NCBI GenBank assembly: GCA_030295235.1
Contig: AP026149.1
Span: forward strand, 434,001-498,000
DNA length: 64,000 nt
Direction of reading: 5' to 3'
Origin: Fistulifera solaris
Lineage: Eukaryota; Bacillariophyta; Bacillariophyceae; Naviculales; Stauroneidaceae
Numbering within the stretch: the first letter of the stretch is position 1; each line of letters begins with the position of its first letter. The notes beneath the pieces were generated by a model that ran no database searches, was not told the origin of the DNA, and saw nothing but the letters and a program-made list of their open reading frames with translations. Shown piece by piece: positions 32,561-42,162 of the stretch. Both the position numbers and the translations under genes were made by a program.

Positions 32561-32873
32561 GATTGCGATAAAGTAACGCTAGTGAAAAATGAATGGAAGG
32601 CGTTCATTGTTAATTGTTTCGAATCAATTCGTTGCAGTGATACCATTTGTTTTTTTTTCCTTGCTCTTTCGATTTCAATGAGTCATTCGGTTTATGGCTT
32701 CGCAACCTGAGAGAACGAAAAAAAAACACAATTCTAGCTCGTGACTCGCATTTAAGTCTTAGTTGGACGTTGGACAAAGGGCGTATAGACTATAGGGTAG
32801 GTAGACTTAGGTTGAATGTTAACCAGTAAAATAGATAGTAATATTCTAAATGTCTAACGTGTTCGCCGAAAAA
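32561..32873. other. Intergenic between two minus-strand genes
   Basis: No gene is seen. CTCGTGACTCG at 32738-32748 is one of the recurrent TGACTC-type motifs. Confidence 0.35.
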
Positions 32874-33890
32874 CTAATATTCGGACTCTTTTCCAAGATA
32901 TTCTGTCATCAACGACATATCCAGTCGTCTTCCGTTCGATTTCCAAGGGAGCGCATCAATATGTTGGGGGCTGATTTCTGGATGCTCTTTTAAAATGAAT
33001 CGTTTCATATCTTGTCGATTAGGTTGACCTGTCCGACCATACCACTTCAAACATTTCACAATGACTTCGGGAGACGTGCCAACCTCGAACGGACTCGTCG
33101 ACGGATCGGGCAATGTACTGGCTGATGTACTGCAGGTAGAAGCGGAGCCCAGGTTGATTTTCTTGTTCATGCCAAAGTTCAAAGATGAATGAACTGTGAC
33201 CATGTTGCATTCGCTTTCACTATCCGCGAGGTCAAGAATACATATGCTTTCCTCATCGCAACTATCATTTGCCGTCAAATCAAGACTATCGAGTGTTCGC
33301 GGTGAATGATGTAGTTTCCGACTCCATTTTCCTTCCAGTGCCTCTACGTATGCATCGTCAAACGCTCCACGTACAATCCAGTACGTGCTATAGAAAGCGG
33401 ATATCTCTGCATTGAGAGTATGCAGCATGCCGTGCCTTTCGTGCCTTTCATGCATTTCAGGTTTCGCAAGGTTTCCCCCAAAATGAACCTTGATGGCCTC
33501 ATGCCAAGAGAAGAGCCTTTCACACAGGGTAAAATCATCGGCAACTAAAAAATAACTGATGATCTTTGGATCGCATTCATTGATGTCCTTGAGATAACGA
33601 GCCACTTGGCTCATTGTGTGGGAAAGGTTGTTGTCGAGTGGAGCAGTATTTCGGACACTAGTATTAGATGTGACAGCATTAGAAGCTGCCAAATATTGAA
33701 TTGCATCCGATAATGCTCGAGACAGGCAATCATATTTTGTTTGGGCAAGCCTTCTTGTTTCGTCGTCGAGTAAATGTCTAACATCGTCAAGGAATCCTTG
33801 GCGCCAACATCGGAATGACTCAAGCGATGAATTGCTCATGATTTTCCCGTGCATGGAATCGCTCATAGCTCTTTTTCGCAGCTCTTGCAT
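32874..33890 (-). CDS. Unrecognised hypothetical protein
   Basis: The intact frame gives 338 aa from ATG (MQELRKRAMSDSMHGK). The first half is mainly helical, with Trp/Phe-bearing amphipathic helices and a small HERHERHG repeat. The middle is low-complexity Ser/Thr. The C-terminal 70 residues (VIVKCLKWYGRTGQPNRQDM, RFILKEHPEISPQHID) are compact and could form a small helical domain. No catalytic motif or leader is visible. Confidence 0.6.
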   Translation of the reverse strand: MQELRKRAMSDSMHGKIMSNSSLESFRCWRQGFLDDVRHLLDDETRRLAQTKYDCLSRALSDAIQYLAASNAVTSNTSVRNTAPLDNNLSHTMSQVARYLKDINECDPKIISYFLVADDFTLCERLFSWHEAIKVHFGGNLAKPEMHERHERHGMLHTLNAEISAFYSTYWIVRGAFDDAYVEALEGKWSRKLHHSPRTLDSLDLTANDSCDEESICILDLADSESECNMVTVHSSLNFGMNKKINLGSASTCSTSASTLPDPSTSPFEVGTSPEVIVKCLKWYGRTGQPNRQDMKRFILKEHPEISPQHIDALPWKSNGRRLDMSLMTEYLGKESEY

Positions 33891-34710
33891 TAATTGTTAA
33901 TTTTGGTTGATCGATATGCGGTAATAATGGACGAAGATTGAGAATTATGATCGTGATGAAACAAGAATCCTATCAATAAGATCGACAAATGGATGAGACG
34001 TGAGATTTCTATGCCTTTGGCGCGCTCTTCTGGCAACCCGACCGGGTACCGGTACCGGTACCGGTACCTAGTACGTTACCCTTGCGTCTTTGACCAAGAG
34101 CCAAAGAGCTCGCGCTTCGCGTTCCTGTAGAAAGTTGAAGTTTCATACGTACTTTAAAGCATATATGCAAGTTTCAGTGATTGTTTTGTATCCGCTGATA
34201 AGTGATAAGTCGTCGACGGGAACGGAAAGTACACTCTAGAGATACAACGAGAAAATACGAAATCATTCATGAGTGAAAAGTGAAAATAAAATATGTTCTC
34301 AGTACAGACTTTGTTATAAATTTACCAGTGACGCTTTAATGCACAATAAAGTTACTGTATAAGTAAAAACCGGGTCTGACTATGTGTAGTTGTGTTGCGC
34401 TGTTCTAAAACCGTCCACCGTGTACCGTGTAACCTCTCGGTTGTGTGTGAATGGAAATCGGAATATGAATTAATGCAGAATGCAGAGTAGAGAGATACAT
34501 TAGGAATTAGGAAGGAAAAAGTCGCTTGACCAGAAAGGGTTGAGGTTGAAGGGAGAATAATACATCATCATGATTGGGCAAGACGTGGGAGTCATGAGTC
34601 ATGAAGCACAATGAGTTATGAGCATTCTCTTTGCTCTCATCATAACTGACCATCATGAAGACACATGATCTCGCTAAAGGCGTCGGTTTTAATTACCGTA
34701 ATATAAAACA
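33891..34710. promoter_or_regulatory. Divergent promoter region with GGTACC block
   Basis: This 820-base gap separates two divergent genes. GGTACC units overlap four times at 34045-34070 and end in TAGTAC. GAGTCATGAGTCATGA lies at 34589-34604, about 110 bases before the ABC1 kinase start. I see no gene or RNA. Confidence 0.5.
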
Positions 34711-36351
34711 ATGAATATGAAATGGCCGAATCATCTATTAGTGACGGCATCTTTCGCTCAATCTTTGGCGTTTCTTCCTCCTCCCTTAACCTCGACGACC
34801 TTGTCGCAAGAAATATCTTCCAGTTCACAACTCCATGATTCGATTGCCCTTACTCGATCAAAGCAAGTCCTAGAAGTAGTTGTTGAAGATGTACTGCGTC
34901 CTTTTCTCGTGTCAACGATAGCTCACGGAATACCACGTAGTTGGGAGCACTTCTGGACGGTCGAAACCTTCAATCGAACGAACGCTCAACATCTCGTTCA
35001 TGCACTCGAAAGACTGGGACCGACGTATGTTAAATTCGGACAAGCTTTATCAACGCGACAAGATGTTGTTCCTCGACCACTCGCGGATGCACTGGAAAAA
35101 CTTCAACACGACATGGCTCCGTTCGATAATGATGAAGCTCGAGATATCCTTCGGAAAGAGTTAGGCCAAGTACTTTCTACAGAGCAATTGACTGCATTTT
35201 TGTCAAGTTTGTCGAAAGAACCAGTCGCTGCTGCGAGCATTGGTCAAGTCTATAAGGGATATTTGCCAGACAGGGGGCATGTGGCTGTAAAGATTCAAAG
35301 GCCGCTTGTTCGGTCTGTCGTCGAACAGGATTCCGCCATGTTGAGACAAATAGCCACTTGGGTTGAAGCCATACCCGGAATACCCGCGTCGAATCAGGAC
35401 TCTTTGATTGCTACAAAATTGGTCGCTGCAGTAGATGAGTTCATGGCGAGAGTCATGGAAGAATTGGACTACCAGAATGAAGCCGGTAATATGGAAAAAT
35501 TTGCGGAGCTGTATTGTTATCGCAATGGGATTTTTCCAGATGTCAACGTCGTCGTGCCGATCCTCTATAGGGATCTGTGTACGAGCTCCATACTGGTGAT
35601 GGAATGGATTGAAGGCGAAAAATTATCAAGTGTTGGCAACTCGACTATTATGGACGAAAGCACCCGTGCAGAGAATCTGGCGATGGTGGAAGCAGGTATT
35701 GCCGCGACTCTCTCACAGCTTTTGGGGACAGGACTGATGCACGCGGATCCACATACTGGTAATTTGTTGAAAGTACAGACAGATGAAGGACTATTGCTTG
35801 GTTTCCTAGATTTTGGTATGCTAAGCACAGTGCCGGAGAATGTACGGGACGCTCTTGTGTGCGCGGTTGCACAGCTGGTATTCGCCCGTGATACACAGGC
35901 TGTTGCTGATCTATTTGGAGAACTCGATCTTATACCTGGCACTGTTATGAACGATTCTACCAAGCGCTTGGCTCTGGCTCAAGCGCTAGATGCTGTTTTC
36001 CGTGATATTCTTTTGTATCCCGATGAAGCCTCAACAGACGGAACCACTCTTGTTCCCGTGTTGCGTTTTGATAAATTACTCGCCGGGCTATCTTTGCTTG
36101 TTGCACGATTCCAATTCACATTACCCCCATACTTTTTGAATAATGCACGCGCATTAGGTACATTGGAAGGCTTAGCACGAAAGCTTGACCCATCATTCAA
36201 CTCCTTGCAAGCGCTATACCCTTATGCGTTGAACCGTATTCTGCGGAACCCGTCCACGAGCCCTATTGTCGAGCATACTTTGCTCAGTCTAATTCGAAAT
36301 CGCGTGTCAGGAAAGTTCGACCGCGATCGGATAAGAAAAGCTGCTTGCTGA
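34711..36351 (+). CDS. Plastid ABC1/UbiB (ADCK-type) atypical kinase
   Basis: The intact frame gives 546 aa. The leader MNMKWPNHLLVTASFAQSLA is a signal peptide with the diatom plastid junction SLA|FLPP. ABC1 hallmarks follow in order: the KxGQ helix (YVKFGQALSTR, residue about 108), the Ala-rich replacement of the glycine loop (VAAASIGQVYKG), the ATP-lysine (HVAVKIQRP), ELDYQNEAGN, HADPHTGNLL for the catalytic loop, and LDFGM for the metal site. All key residues are present. Plastid ABC1 kinases act in prenylquinone metabolism and plastoglobule function; the exact target is unknown. Confidence 0.9.
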   Translation: MNMKWPNHLLVTASFAQSLAFLPPPLTSTTLSQEISSSSQLHDSIALTRSKQVLEVVVEDVLRPFLVSTIAHGIPRSWEHFWTVETFNRTNAQHLVHALERLGPTYVKFGQALSTRQDVVPRPLADALEKLQHDMAPFDNDEARDILRKELGQVLSTEQLTAFLSSLSKEPVAAASIGQVYKGYLPDRGHVAVKIQRPLVRSVVEQDSAMLRQIATWVEAIPGIPASNQDSLIATKLVAAVDEFMARVMEELDYQNEAGNMEKFAELYCYRNGIFPDVNVVVPILYRDLCTSSILVMEWIEGEKLSSVGNSTIMDESTRAENLAMVEAGIAATLSQLLGTGLMHADPHTGNLLKVQTDEGLLLGFLDFGMLSTVPENVRDALVCAVAQLVFARDTQAVADLFGELDLIPGTVMNDSTKRLALAQALDAVFRDILLYPDEASTDGTTLVPVLRFDKLLAGLSLLVARFQFTLPPYFLNNARALGTLEGLARKLDPSFNSLQALYPYALNRILRNPSTSPIVEHTLLSLIRNRVSGKFDRDRIRKAAC

Positions 36352-36511
36352 TACGTGTCTTCTCTCCGGTAAAAGTCGAAGGCAAGTGATCGCTGATGTA
36401 CTTACCTCCAAATCAGGCCGGAAAATTGCGCGAGCCGCTGCCAAAGAGTCAATTCTTAATGGCATGCATGAGAATCGGCGAAGGAGGCGTCTTTTATTTC
36501 AGTTATAACAT

Positions 36512-39181
36512 TTAGTTGCCTAGTAGACCGTATATAGTGTTGAAGCTATCGACAACCTCAAAAGTCTCTGCAAGCGTTGGAAGAACATCGGGTATTATGG
36601 TTTCGTCGAGATATGCAATCATGTTAATCTTGCCTTGTGAATCAATGAGGTTTTGATCTTGACCCAGCACCATATCATTCGTTGCAAATTTGCTACTCTC
36701 GAGTTCGTCTTTGAGGAAATTACCAAGATCCAAGCCCACAACTTTCATACTTTCGGTTGAACCACGGAGGCTGCATATGTAACTGAGAGTGCGTCCCAAG
36801 GACGCGGCCACGCGATAGGCTTGAGCTCGGACAAAATCGAAGTTTTCCTCCAGAAGACCGGGATTGTCTTCGTCTGAAGGGACACAGAAGTTTCCGTCGA
36901 TAAAATGGCCGTATTGAGTCCAAAATCGCACGTAGTTTTTAGCCATTTCCTTCATCACTCCCTTCGGTCCGAGTGGAGAATAGTTCATGACTTGCAGGAC
37001 AAGAGGTCGGCGTTGATACTGAACATCGCGTGGACTAGCGACCCCAAGGCATCCGCGGAGCTGGTGCTTTAGCAAGATTTCAAGGGCTTCGAGGCCACAA
37101 GCTCGTGCGTGGAAACTAAGCCCCAAGCGCTGTAGGGCGGCAGGAGTATAGCGACTTTCATCTCCAGCTATAGTGTAATACAGCGCCGAGGATTGATCCA
37201 TCACTTTAATAAGATAATCAGAGGCAAGACCCGAAACAATGTGGTCAGCAAGCCCGAGCTGAATGACGAGCATACGAAATGTCTTCATAGCATTCTCCAT
37301 GCGATTGTGATCAGGGAAGAAAGTCCTCGAAGTTGTTCCTGGACCATACGTTAGTAAATCCACTAGCCTCTTACAGTGATGTGCTGACGGAACTCGTTTA
37401 TGAAACATACATGTTACTGTCAAGAAACGTTTGCCGACAAAGCTTTCGGAAGAGTCCAGGGACGAAAGATAGACATCGCTCTCGGATTCGCCCATCTCTA
37501 CCACATCAGTAGCGAGCCCAAAGTAAGTGGGTTCACGACAAGGCCCTAATTTGATAACGGGATTGCCATCTCGATCTTTTGTACCGTACAATTTGGAAGC
37601 GGAATATCTAGCGGCTTGGGCCGTGGACGTTGATTTGTGTTTCTTGGTAACCAGGCTAGCATCATTTTCAGATTCAGCGTCGGAGGTACGTTGTCGAGGC
37701 ACCGCTTTTCGCTTTTTATTTGCTTCCGATTTGTTCGTTGATTTTGGAGTTTCAATAGGCAAAGCCCTTTCCTGCTCACTGCTCGAATCGAGAAGATCAA
37801 TTGTTGTTCGCCAGGCAGATCGCGTCTTCTTCGTGGCGTCCGGGCTCTTCTTAGTCGTTGCTGCATTTTGTTTTACCAAGTAGAAGTCTTCGTCGTCATC
37901 CGATTCCGCTTTGATCCTTGATATTTTTCGGGCTTGTTTCGTCTTTGTTGCTGTACCAGGAGTCCTAACGGGAGGATTATATTCAACCAAGTCACTCTCG
38001 TCAGTAACGACATCACTATCATATTCAACGTAAGAAACTTTTTTCAATGAGCCTCGAGACGATCGAACATCCAGAGCAGCGTTCAAAGACGAGCTATTTC
38101 GGGAAGACCTTGCCGCACCTATCTCTAGGGATGCTTTTGTATCTACGTTGCCCTCTGTCTTTGACTTCCCGGCGGAGAGCGAAGCAAGCACTCGAGACTT
38201 CTCCTTGCTCTGCAATGACTTCATAGATGTATTTGCTTTCGACTTTCCTGCGCAATTTTCCTCTGTCTTTAACGTGCTCATGGTGATAGTTGCGAGCACA
38301 GGAGACTTCTCTTTGCTCGTCAAAGGAGTCGTTATCACAGCACGAGGTGCAGGCCACGCAAGAATCGTCCGATCTGGCTGCATTCGAACGCTCAAAAAGA
38401 TTGCAGAGGCAATGGAAAAGTACGAAAACGCCTTTGTTTTCTTGTCTTCATAGATAACCACGACTCTGGCTTTCTTTTCGACCTTGTCGGCGACCCGACC
38501 CTTCTTCACTTGCCCAGAAGTGTTCGGAAAGCAAACGGGTAGTCCAGCCAACCATGTAGGGTTGTCAGCACCCTTGGATATCAACATGATGTGCTTGCGA
38601 ATGTTGACACCTGTTTGATACTCTCCATCATCATAGGCGACATCACAAGTCCCATTACTTGTATCGACGAACGCGACTCGACCGCGATACCACGTGCTGC
38701 CGTCGTAGTTGGCTTGCACAATATCCCCCGGTACTACATTAACAGGATCTAGCGTAGCCACAACTTTGTCGGGTTCGTCGGAAAGAACGATGTGATTCGG
38801 ATTCTTCTTGCTGGTTTCGACGAAACGTACTTCCTTGTGAGAGTATTCGCCTTCGCTCAAATCGTCAAAGCGCACGGCGAGATTGTTCTTTCCACAACGA
38901 TCCACCACTTCCCCAAGAAAGTAACCTTCGCCGGATTTCACGTCTTGTCCTTCTCGAAAGAAACAAGGTGCTAGCTCAAAGTAGACCGCACAGCGTCGTC
39001 CAATGAGACTGGCATTCGATTTCGTGACTTCGCGTTTTCTATTCATTGTGTTCTCCTTGTCGTGCGCTGAGATGAAACTCGGATAAGTCACTCCCATAGC
39101 TTCTAACCAGCCTTCTTTAATGTTGAGATGTGAACGAGAACAGAAAAGAGACGGGTAAACAGAGGAGACTTCTGGAAGCAT
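36512..39181 (-). CDS. Tudor-like chromatin-associated protein
   Basis: The intact frame gives 889 aa. Two or three Tudor-like modules occupy the first third: GRRCAVYFELAPCFF...GEVVDRCGKNNLAVRFDDL, and GDIVQANYDGSTWYRGRVAF...CDVAYDDGEYQTGV, the latter a textbook W-Y-x-G-x-V...Y-D-D-G-E module. A long Ser/Lys/Thr-rich, probably disordered region with repeated SKEKSPVLA/SKEKSRVLA segments follows. The last 320 residues are ordered and helical (LTVTCMFHKRVPSAHHCKRL) but I do not recognise them. I infer a nuclear reader of methylated histone or DNA-repair-type scaffold. Confidence 0.75.
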   Translation of the reverse strand: MLPEVSSVYPSLFCSRSHLNIKEGWLEAMGVTYPSFISAHDKENTMNRKREVTKSNASLIGRRCAVYFELAPCFFREGQDVKSGEGYFLGEVVDRCGKNNLAVRFDDLSEGEYSHKEVRFVETSKKNPNHIVLSDEPDKVVATLDPVNVVPGDIVQANYDGSTWYRGRVAFVDTSNGTCDVAYDDGEYQTGVNIRKHIMLISKGADNPTWLAGLPVCFPNTSGQVKKGRVADKVEKKARVVVIYEDKKTKAFSYFSIASAIFLSVRMQPDRTILAWPAPRAVITTPLTSKEKSPVLATITMSTLKTEENCAGKSKANTSMKSLQSKEKSRVLASLSAGKSKTEGNVDTKASLEIGAARSSRNSSSLNAALDVRSSRGSLKKVSYVEYDSDVVTDESDLVEYNPPVRTPGTATKTKQARKISRIKAESDDDEDFYLVKQNAATTKKSPDATKKTRSAWRTTIDLLDSSSEQERALPIETPKSTNKSEANKKRKAVPRQRTSDAESENDASLVTKKHKSTSTAQAARYSASKLYGTKDRDGNPVIKLGPCREPTYFGLATDVVEMGESESDVYLSSLDSSESFVGKRFLTVTCMFHKRVPSAHHCKRLVDLLTYGPGTTSRTFFPDHNRMENAMKTFRMLVIQLGLADHIVSGLASDYLIKVMDQSSALYYTIAGDESRYTPAALQRLGLSFHARACGLEALEILLKHQLRGCLGVASPRDVQYQRRPLVLQVMNYSPLGPKGVMKEMAKNYVRFWTQYGHFIDGNFCVPSDEDNPGLLEENFDFVRAQAYRVAASLGRTLSYICSLRGSTESMKVVGLDLGNFLKDELESSKFATNDMVLGQDQNLIDSQGKINMIAYLDETIIPDVLPTLAETFEVVDSFNTIYGLLGN

Positions 39182-39589
39182 GAAAAATGAAGGACGACAA
39201 ATGCGACGATCGTCGCGTTAGTTCATTATTTTTCCCGCGCAGATAAGGGTGAGCTAAATATTTCGAACCCTCTCAAATGCGCGCTCCACACTCTGGGCCG
39301 ACACGGTGCGCGCACGCCGACCTCCGCCGTCGAACGCTGATTGCTGGCTGCTGGCTGCAGGTTCTGAAAAAGAGCATGACAGTCTTATTGGTGTGGCTAT
39401 ACCCAATGTAACGGTAAGATGATTTTTAGCAAAACAAAAGGTTCTTACTCATGATTGATTTCCAGTCGTGAAAAGTTTGTGGTACAATTTCGCATTATAC
39501 GGAGTTTAATTTTTAGTATAGTCTTAAATGCAGCTTGCAGTGCTAGTACGACGGCGCTATGCTCAAATACTTCTCTCACGGAATTTCTG
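39182..39589. other. Intergenic upstream of the Copia relic
   Basis: GC-rich then AT-rich sequence with no supported gene. It contains the promoter side of the Tudor-like gene. Confidence 0.35.
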
Positions 39590-39990
39590 TAGGTGTTGTT
39601 CCTATTATTGACGTCATTTTATGAATCACTTCCCTCGATTCGAAAACTCATAGCCGATGAGACTACTGATACAGAGTTTAATCGCCTGTCACGCCAACTC
39701 ACGAAGTGTCATTTCTTCCGAAAACATGTTCAAAGTGGTGAATTGAAGATCAACAAGATTGACACTAGAGAACAGCTTGCGGATATCATGACGAAAGGTT
39801 TGCCTAGGGAAACGTTTACCTATCTTTGAGACAAGTTAATTGGTTGAGCTGAAAGTGGTCCCTCTTCGTCTGAAAGGGAGTGTCAAGGTATTGCGGATAG
39901 CAGGCAGACTACTAGGGACTCAACATCGCCGGATTTAGCCGCCGATGCGAACATACATTACCTTCAACATACGAACCAGAGGATGTTTCG
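39590..39990 (+). mobile_element. Relic of a Copia-type retrotransposon (RNase H end)
   Basis: An open stretch (39593-39829) encodes the very end of a Copia polyprotein: SIRKLIADE near the start, then TKCHFFRKHVQSGELKI and REQLADIMTKGLP, the typical RNase H tail. The purine-rich AAAGGGAG at 39879 followed by TGTCAAGG looks like a polypurine tract and the first bases of a 3' LTR. The rest of the element is missing. It differs from the element at 53.7 kb. Confidence 0.7.
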
Positions 39991-40088
39991 AAAGAAAGTA
40001 GCTGCAAATATGACTCTTGAAATAATAGGGCTGCCAAAACGAAAGATACAAACTTTCGGACACTAAAGCTTTAACAACTGATTCAAGA

Positions 40089-41852
40089 TTATTTATCAAG
40101 CTTCTCTGCTAGATCTTCGTCAAACGTGGGCAGATTTGGTCGAAATGTCAGATACGCGGCTAGGCCTAGGAATGGAACATACTTGGCGAATGCCACCAGA
40201 GTGTTATTCGTTTCCCCGGGACTACTGCGGCGTTTCCAGTCGTCCTCAACCAGCCAACCTTGAAAGAGTGCGAAAATGACATAATCGACCAAGAAGCTAG
40301 ATCCTACGCGATCAATACTCAATAAATCGACGAAACTTTGGTAGCGCGACGCAAAGTCGACGCCATATTGAATTTCGTCTACACGGCCGAACATAGTCCA
40401 TCCTAACGCTACTCCAAACAGTCCTGTCATCGCGATTCCCCACCACTTGGCTTCTCCAATTGCCCTTGTAAAGAATGACAGCTCGAATGGGGCGTCGTCT
40501 CTTGTAGCCGTTACCCGCGATCGAAACGCGAGATACGGCAACAGGAACGCCGACGTCAGAAATTGCATGCCGACAACGATGGGTCCGTATGCCAAACCCT
40601 TTCCAATCTTCTTGGGATCATCGTCTTCGACCAGAAAACCGGCAAAAAGACCAGCATACGCCAGTAATCCATTGAATACAGCTTCCAAGTAGGGATGCAC
40701 GGAGGGACTAAAGGGCAAATGCAACACTGGACTAACAAACGCAAAATTCAAACTCAATCCAAGTACTTCTTCCCACGTGCGCTGTTCCAGCGCCAAAGCG
40801 TTGGCACCCGGTAAGATACCATCCGAAAGGAAAACCACGGACAAATACAAGATCCATGCAGTAAAAGGAACCCATCGTTGCGGCTCTTGTGAGAAGGTAT
40901 GAAAAGGCACGGATTTGATGGGCTGCGAATCCACAAAGTCGAGACCCGAAAGTATTTGTTGCTTTTTCACATCCATCTGATAGACCGAAATGCCGTTCGT
41001 AAAGGGCAATTGCTGATTCGTATTTTTGTTAGTGACGTGCCAGCGAACCATGGCTGTTGTTTTACTCGCATTCTGAACAAAATCATCTACCACGAATTGT
41101 GTGAAAGACAAAGCCTGTCGGCATACTTCCAAATGTTGTGTGAGTGCAGCTTTGCCTTGTATCGGCTGAGGGAATGCAGTATCGTCGTATATGATAGTAT
41201 CGGCAAACAAATGGGATGCATCCTCATTCCGATTCCACGCTAAAAAATATTTTTCAGGCAAGGAGAATGCCATAGTGTCGTCAATGATCTCTTCGTTTGC
41301 GACTGAATTCGCGTCTTGACCTCTGGAAAGTACTTGGTTTGCACGTGCTAGCAACCTCAAAGAATCTGATCCCTTCTTTTGTGACGGTTCCGGAATCCAT
41401 TGGACAAAAGTCAAAAGATTGTCGGGTCGTCGCTTCATCCAAACGGCTCCCCTCCCAACTCCTGTTTGTTGATACGAAAAAGCTATTTGTGTTGCGTCGG
41501 AAATAGTGTCAATGATTTGCAAATCGAACGGAATGGGATTTTCTCGCAACCACGCGGCGACGGCGCCTTTGCCTGTGACGGGCTGATAATGAAAGCGCGT
41601 ATCTTGCCAGGTAATGTCATCGTGCAATAATTGTAAGATTCCCTCATAATCCTGACTATTCAATGCATCAACGAATGCATCGAGCAGCGGCGTGGATGGG
41701 GCTGTTATTGTCGATGCCGTTTGCAAAAGAGGAGATAAAGAAGTCTTCGTTCTCGACGCTGTTTGTGTTCGAGGCAAAAATGAAAGGACGTTTTGTGTAA
41801 GCCACGCTACACCGAACCATGCGAAGCACATCAAGCGCCTTCGGAGCATCAT
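40089..41852 (-). CDS. Plastid protein with two SnoaL/NTF2-like repeats and membrane spans
   Basis: I start at the ATG at 41852 (587 aa) because the upstream part of the frame has no ATG. The leader MMLRRRLMCFAWFGVAWLTQNVLS|FLPR has the diatom plastid cleavage context. Two NTF2/SnoaL-like domains follow: LDAFVDALNSQDYEGILQLL...ITGKGAV-type (VTGKGAVAAWL), and KYFLAWNRNEDASHLFADTI...IQGKAALTQHL. From about residue 325 six or seven hydrophobic segments appear (WILYLSVVFLSDGILPG, GLLAYAGLFAGFLVEDDDPK, WGIAMTGLFGVALGW). The fusion of a soluble NTF2-like tandem to a plastid membrane domain is unusual; function is unknown. Confidence 0.75.
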   Translation of the reverse strand: MMLRRRLMCFAWFGVAWLTQNVLSFLPRTQTASRTKTSLSPLLQTASTITAPSTPLLDAFVDALNSQDYEGILQLLHDDITWQDTRFHYQPVTGKGAVAAWLRENPIPFDLQIIDTISDATQIAFSYQQTGVGRGAVWMKRRPDNLLTFVQWIPEPSQKKGSDSLRLLARANQVLSRGQDANSVANEEIIDDTMAFSLPEKYFLAWNRNEDASHLFADTIIYDDTAFPQPIQGKAALTQHLEVCRQALSFTQFVVDDFVQNASKTTAMVRWHVTNKNTNQQLPFTNGISVYQMDVKKQQILSGLDFVDSQPIKSVPFHTFSQEPQRWVPFTAWILYLSVVFLSDGILPGANALALEQRTWEEVLGLSLNFAFVSPVLHLPFSPSVHPYLEAVFNGLLAYAGLFAGFLVEDDDPKKIGKGLAYGPIVVGMQFLTSAFLLPYLAFRSRVTATRDDAPFELSFFTRAIGEAKWWGIAMTGLFGVALGWTMFGRVDEIQYGVDFASRYQSFVDLLSIDRVGSSFLVDYVIFALFQGWLVEDDWKRRSSPGETNNTLVAFAKYVPFLGLAAYLTFRPNLPTFDEDLAEKLDK

Positions 41853-42162
41853 TGTTTTAATGTTTATAAGCCGCGACAAAGGAGTGAAATGATTGAGAAG
41901 ACAAAGAGTTTGTCGATGATGCGATTTTTGCTTTCTCGTTGTCGAATGACGAATGACGTGTCCTACACTCTTCGACAGTGCGACAGTCTGTGCTTTACTC
42001 CTTTGGTCTGTGTTGGGGTTGGGAGTTGGGAGCCTCCGTATTATTGTCAGATCGCAACTAGTCTAAGCTCTCGACCTTCATGCACAAAGTCGTCTCGCGT
42101 CAGCCTCCTAGTCAACATTTCTTTCTCCTAACATCTCTCTTGTCGCTATCATTTCTTTTCCT
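41853..42162. other. Intergenic between two minus-strand genes
   Basis: No gene or repeat is seen in this stretch. Confidence 0.4.
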
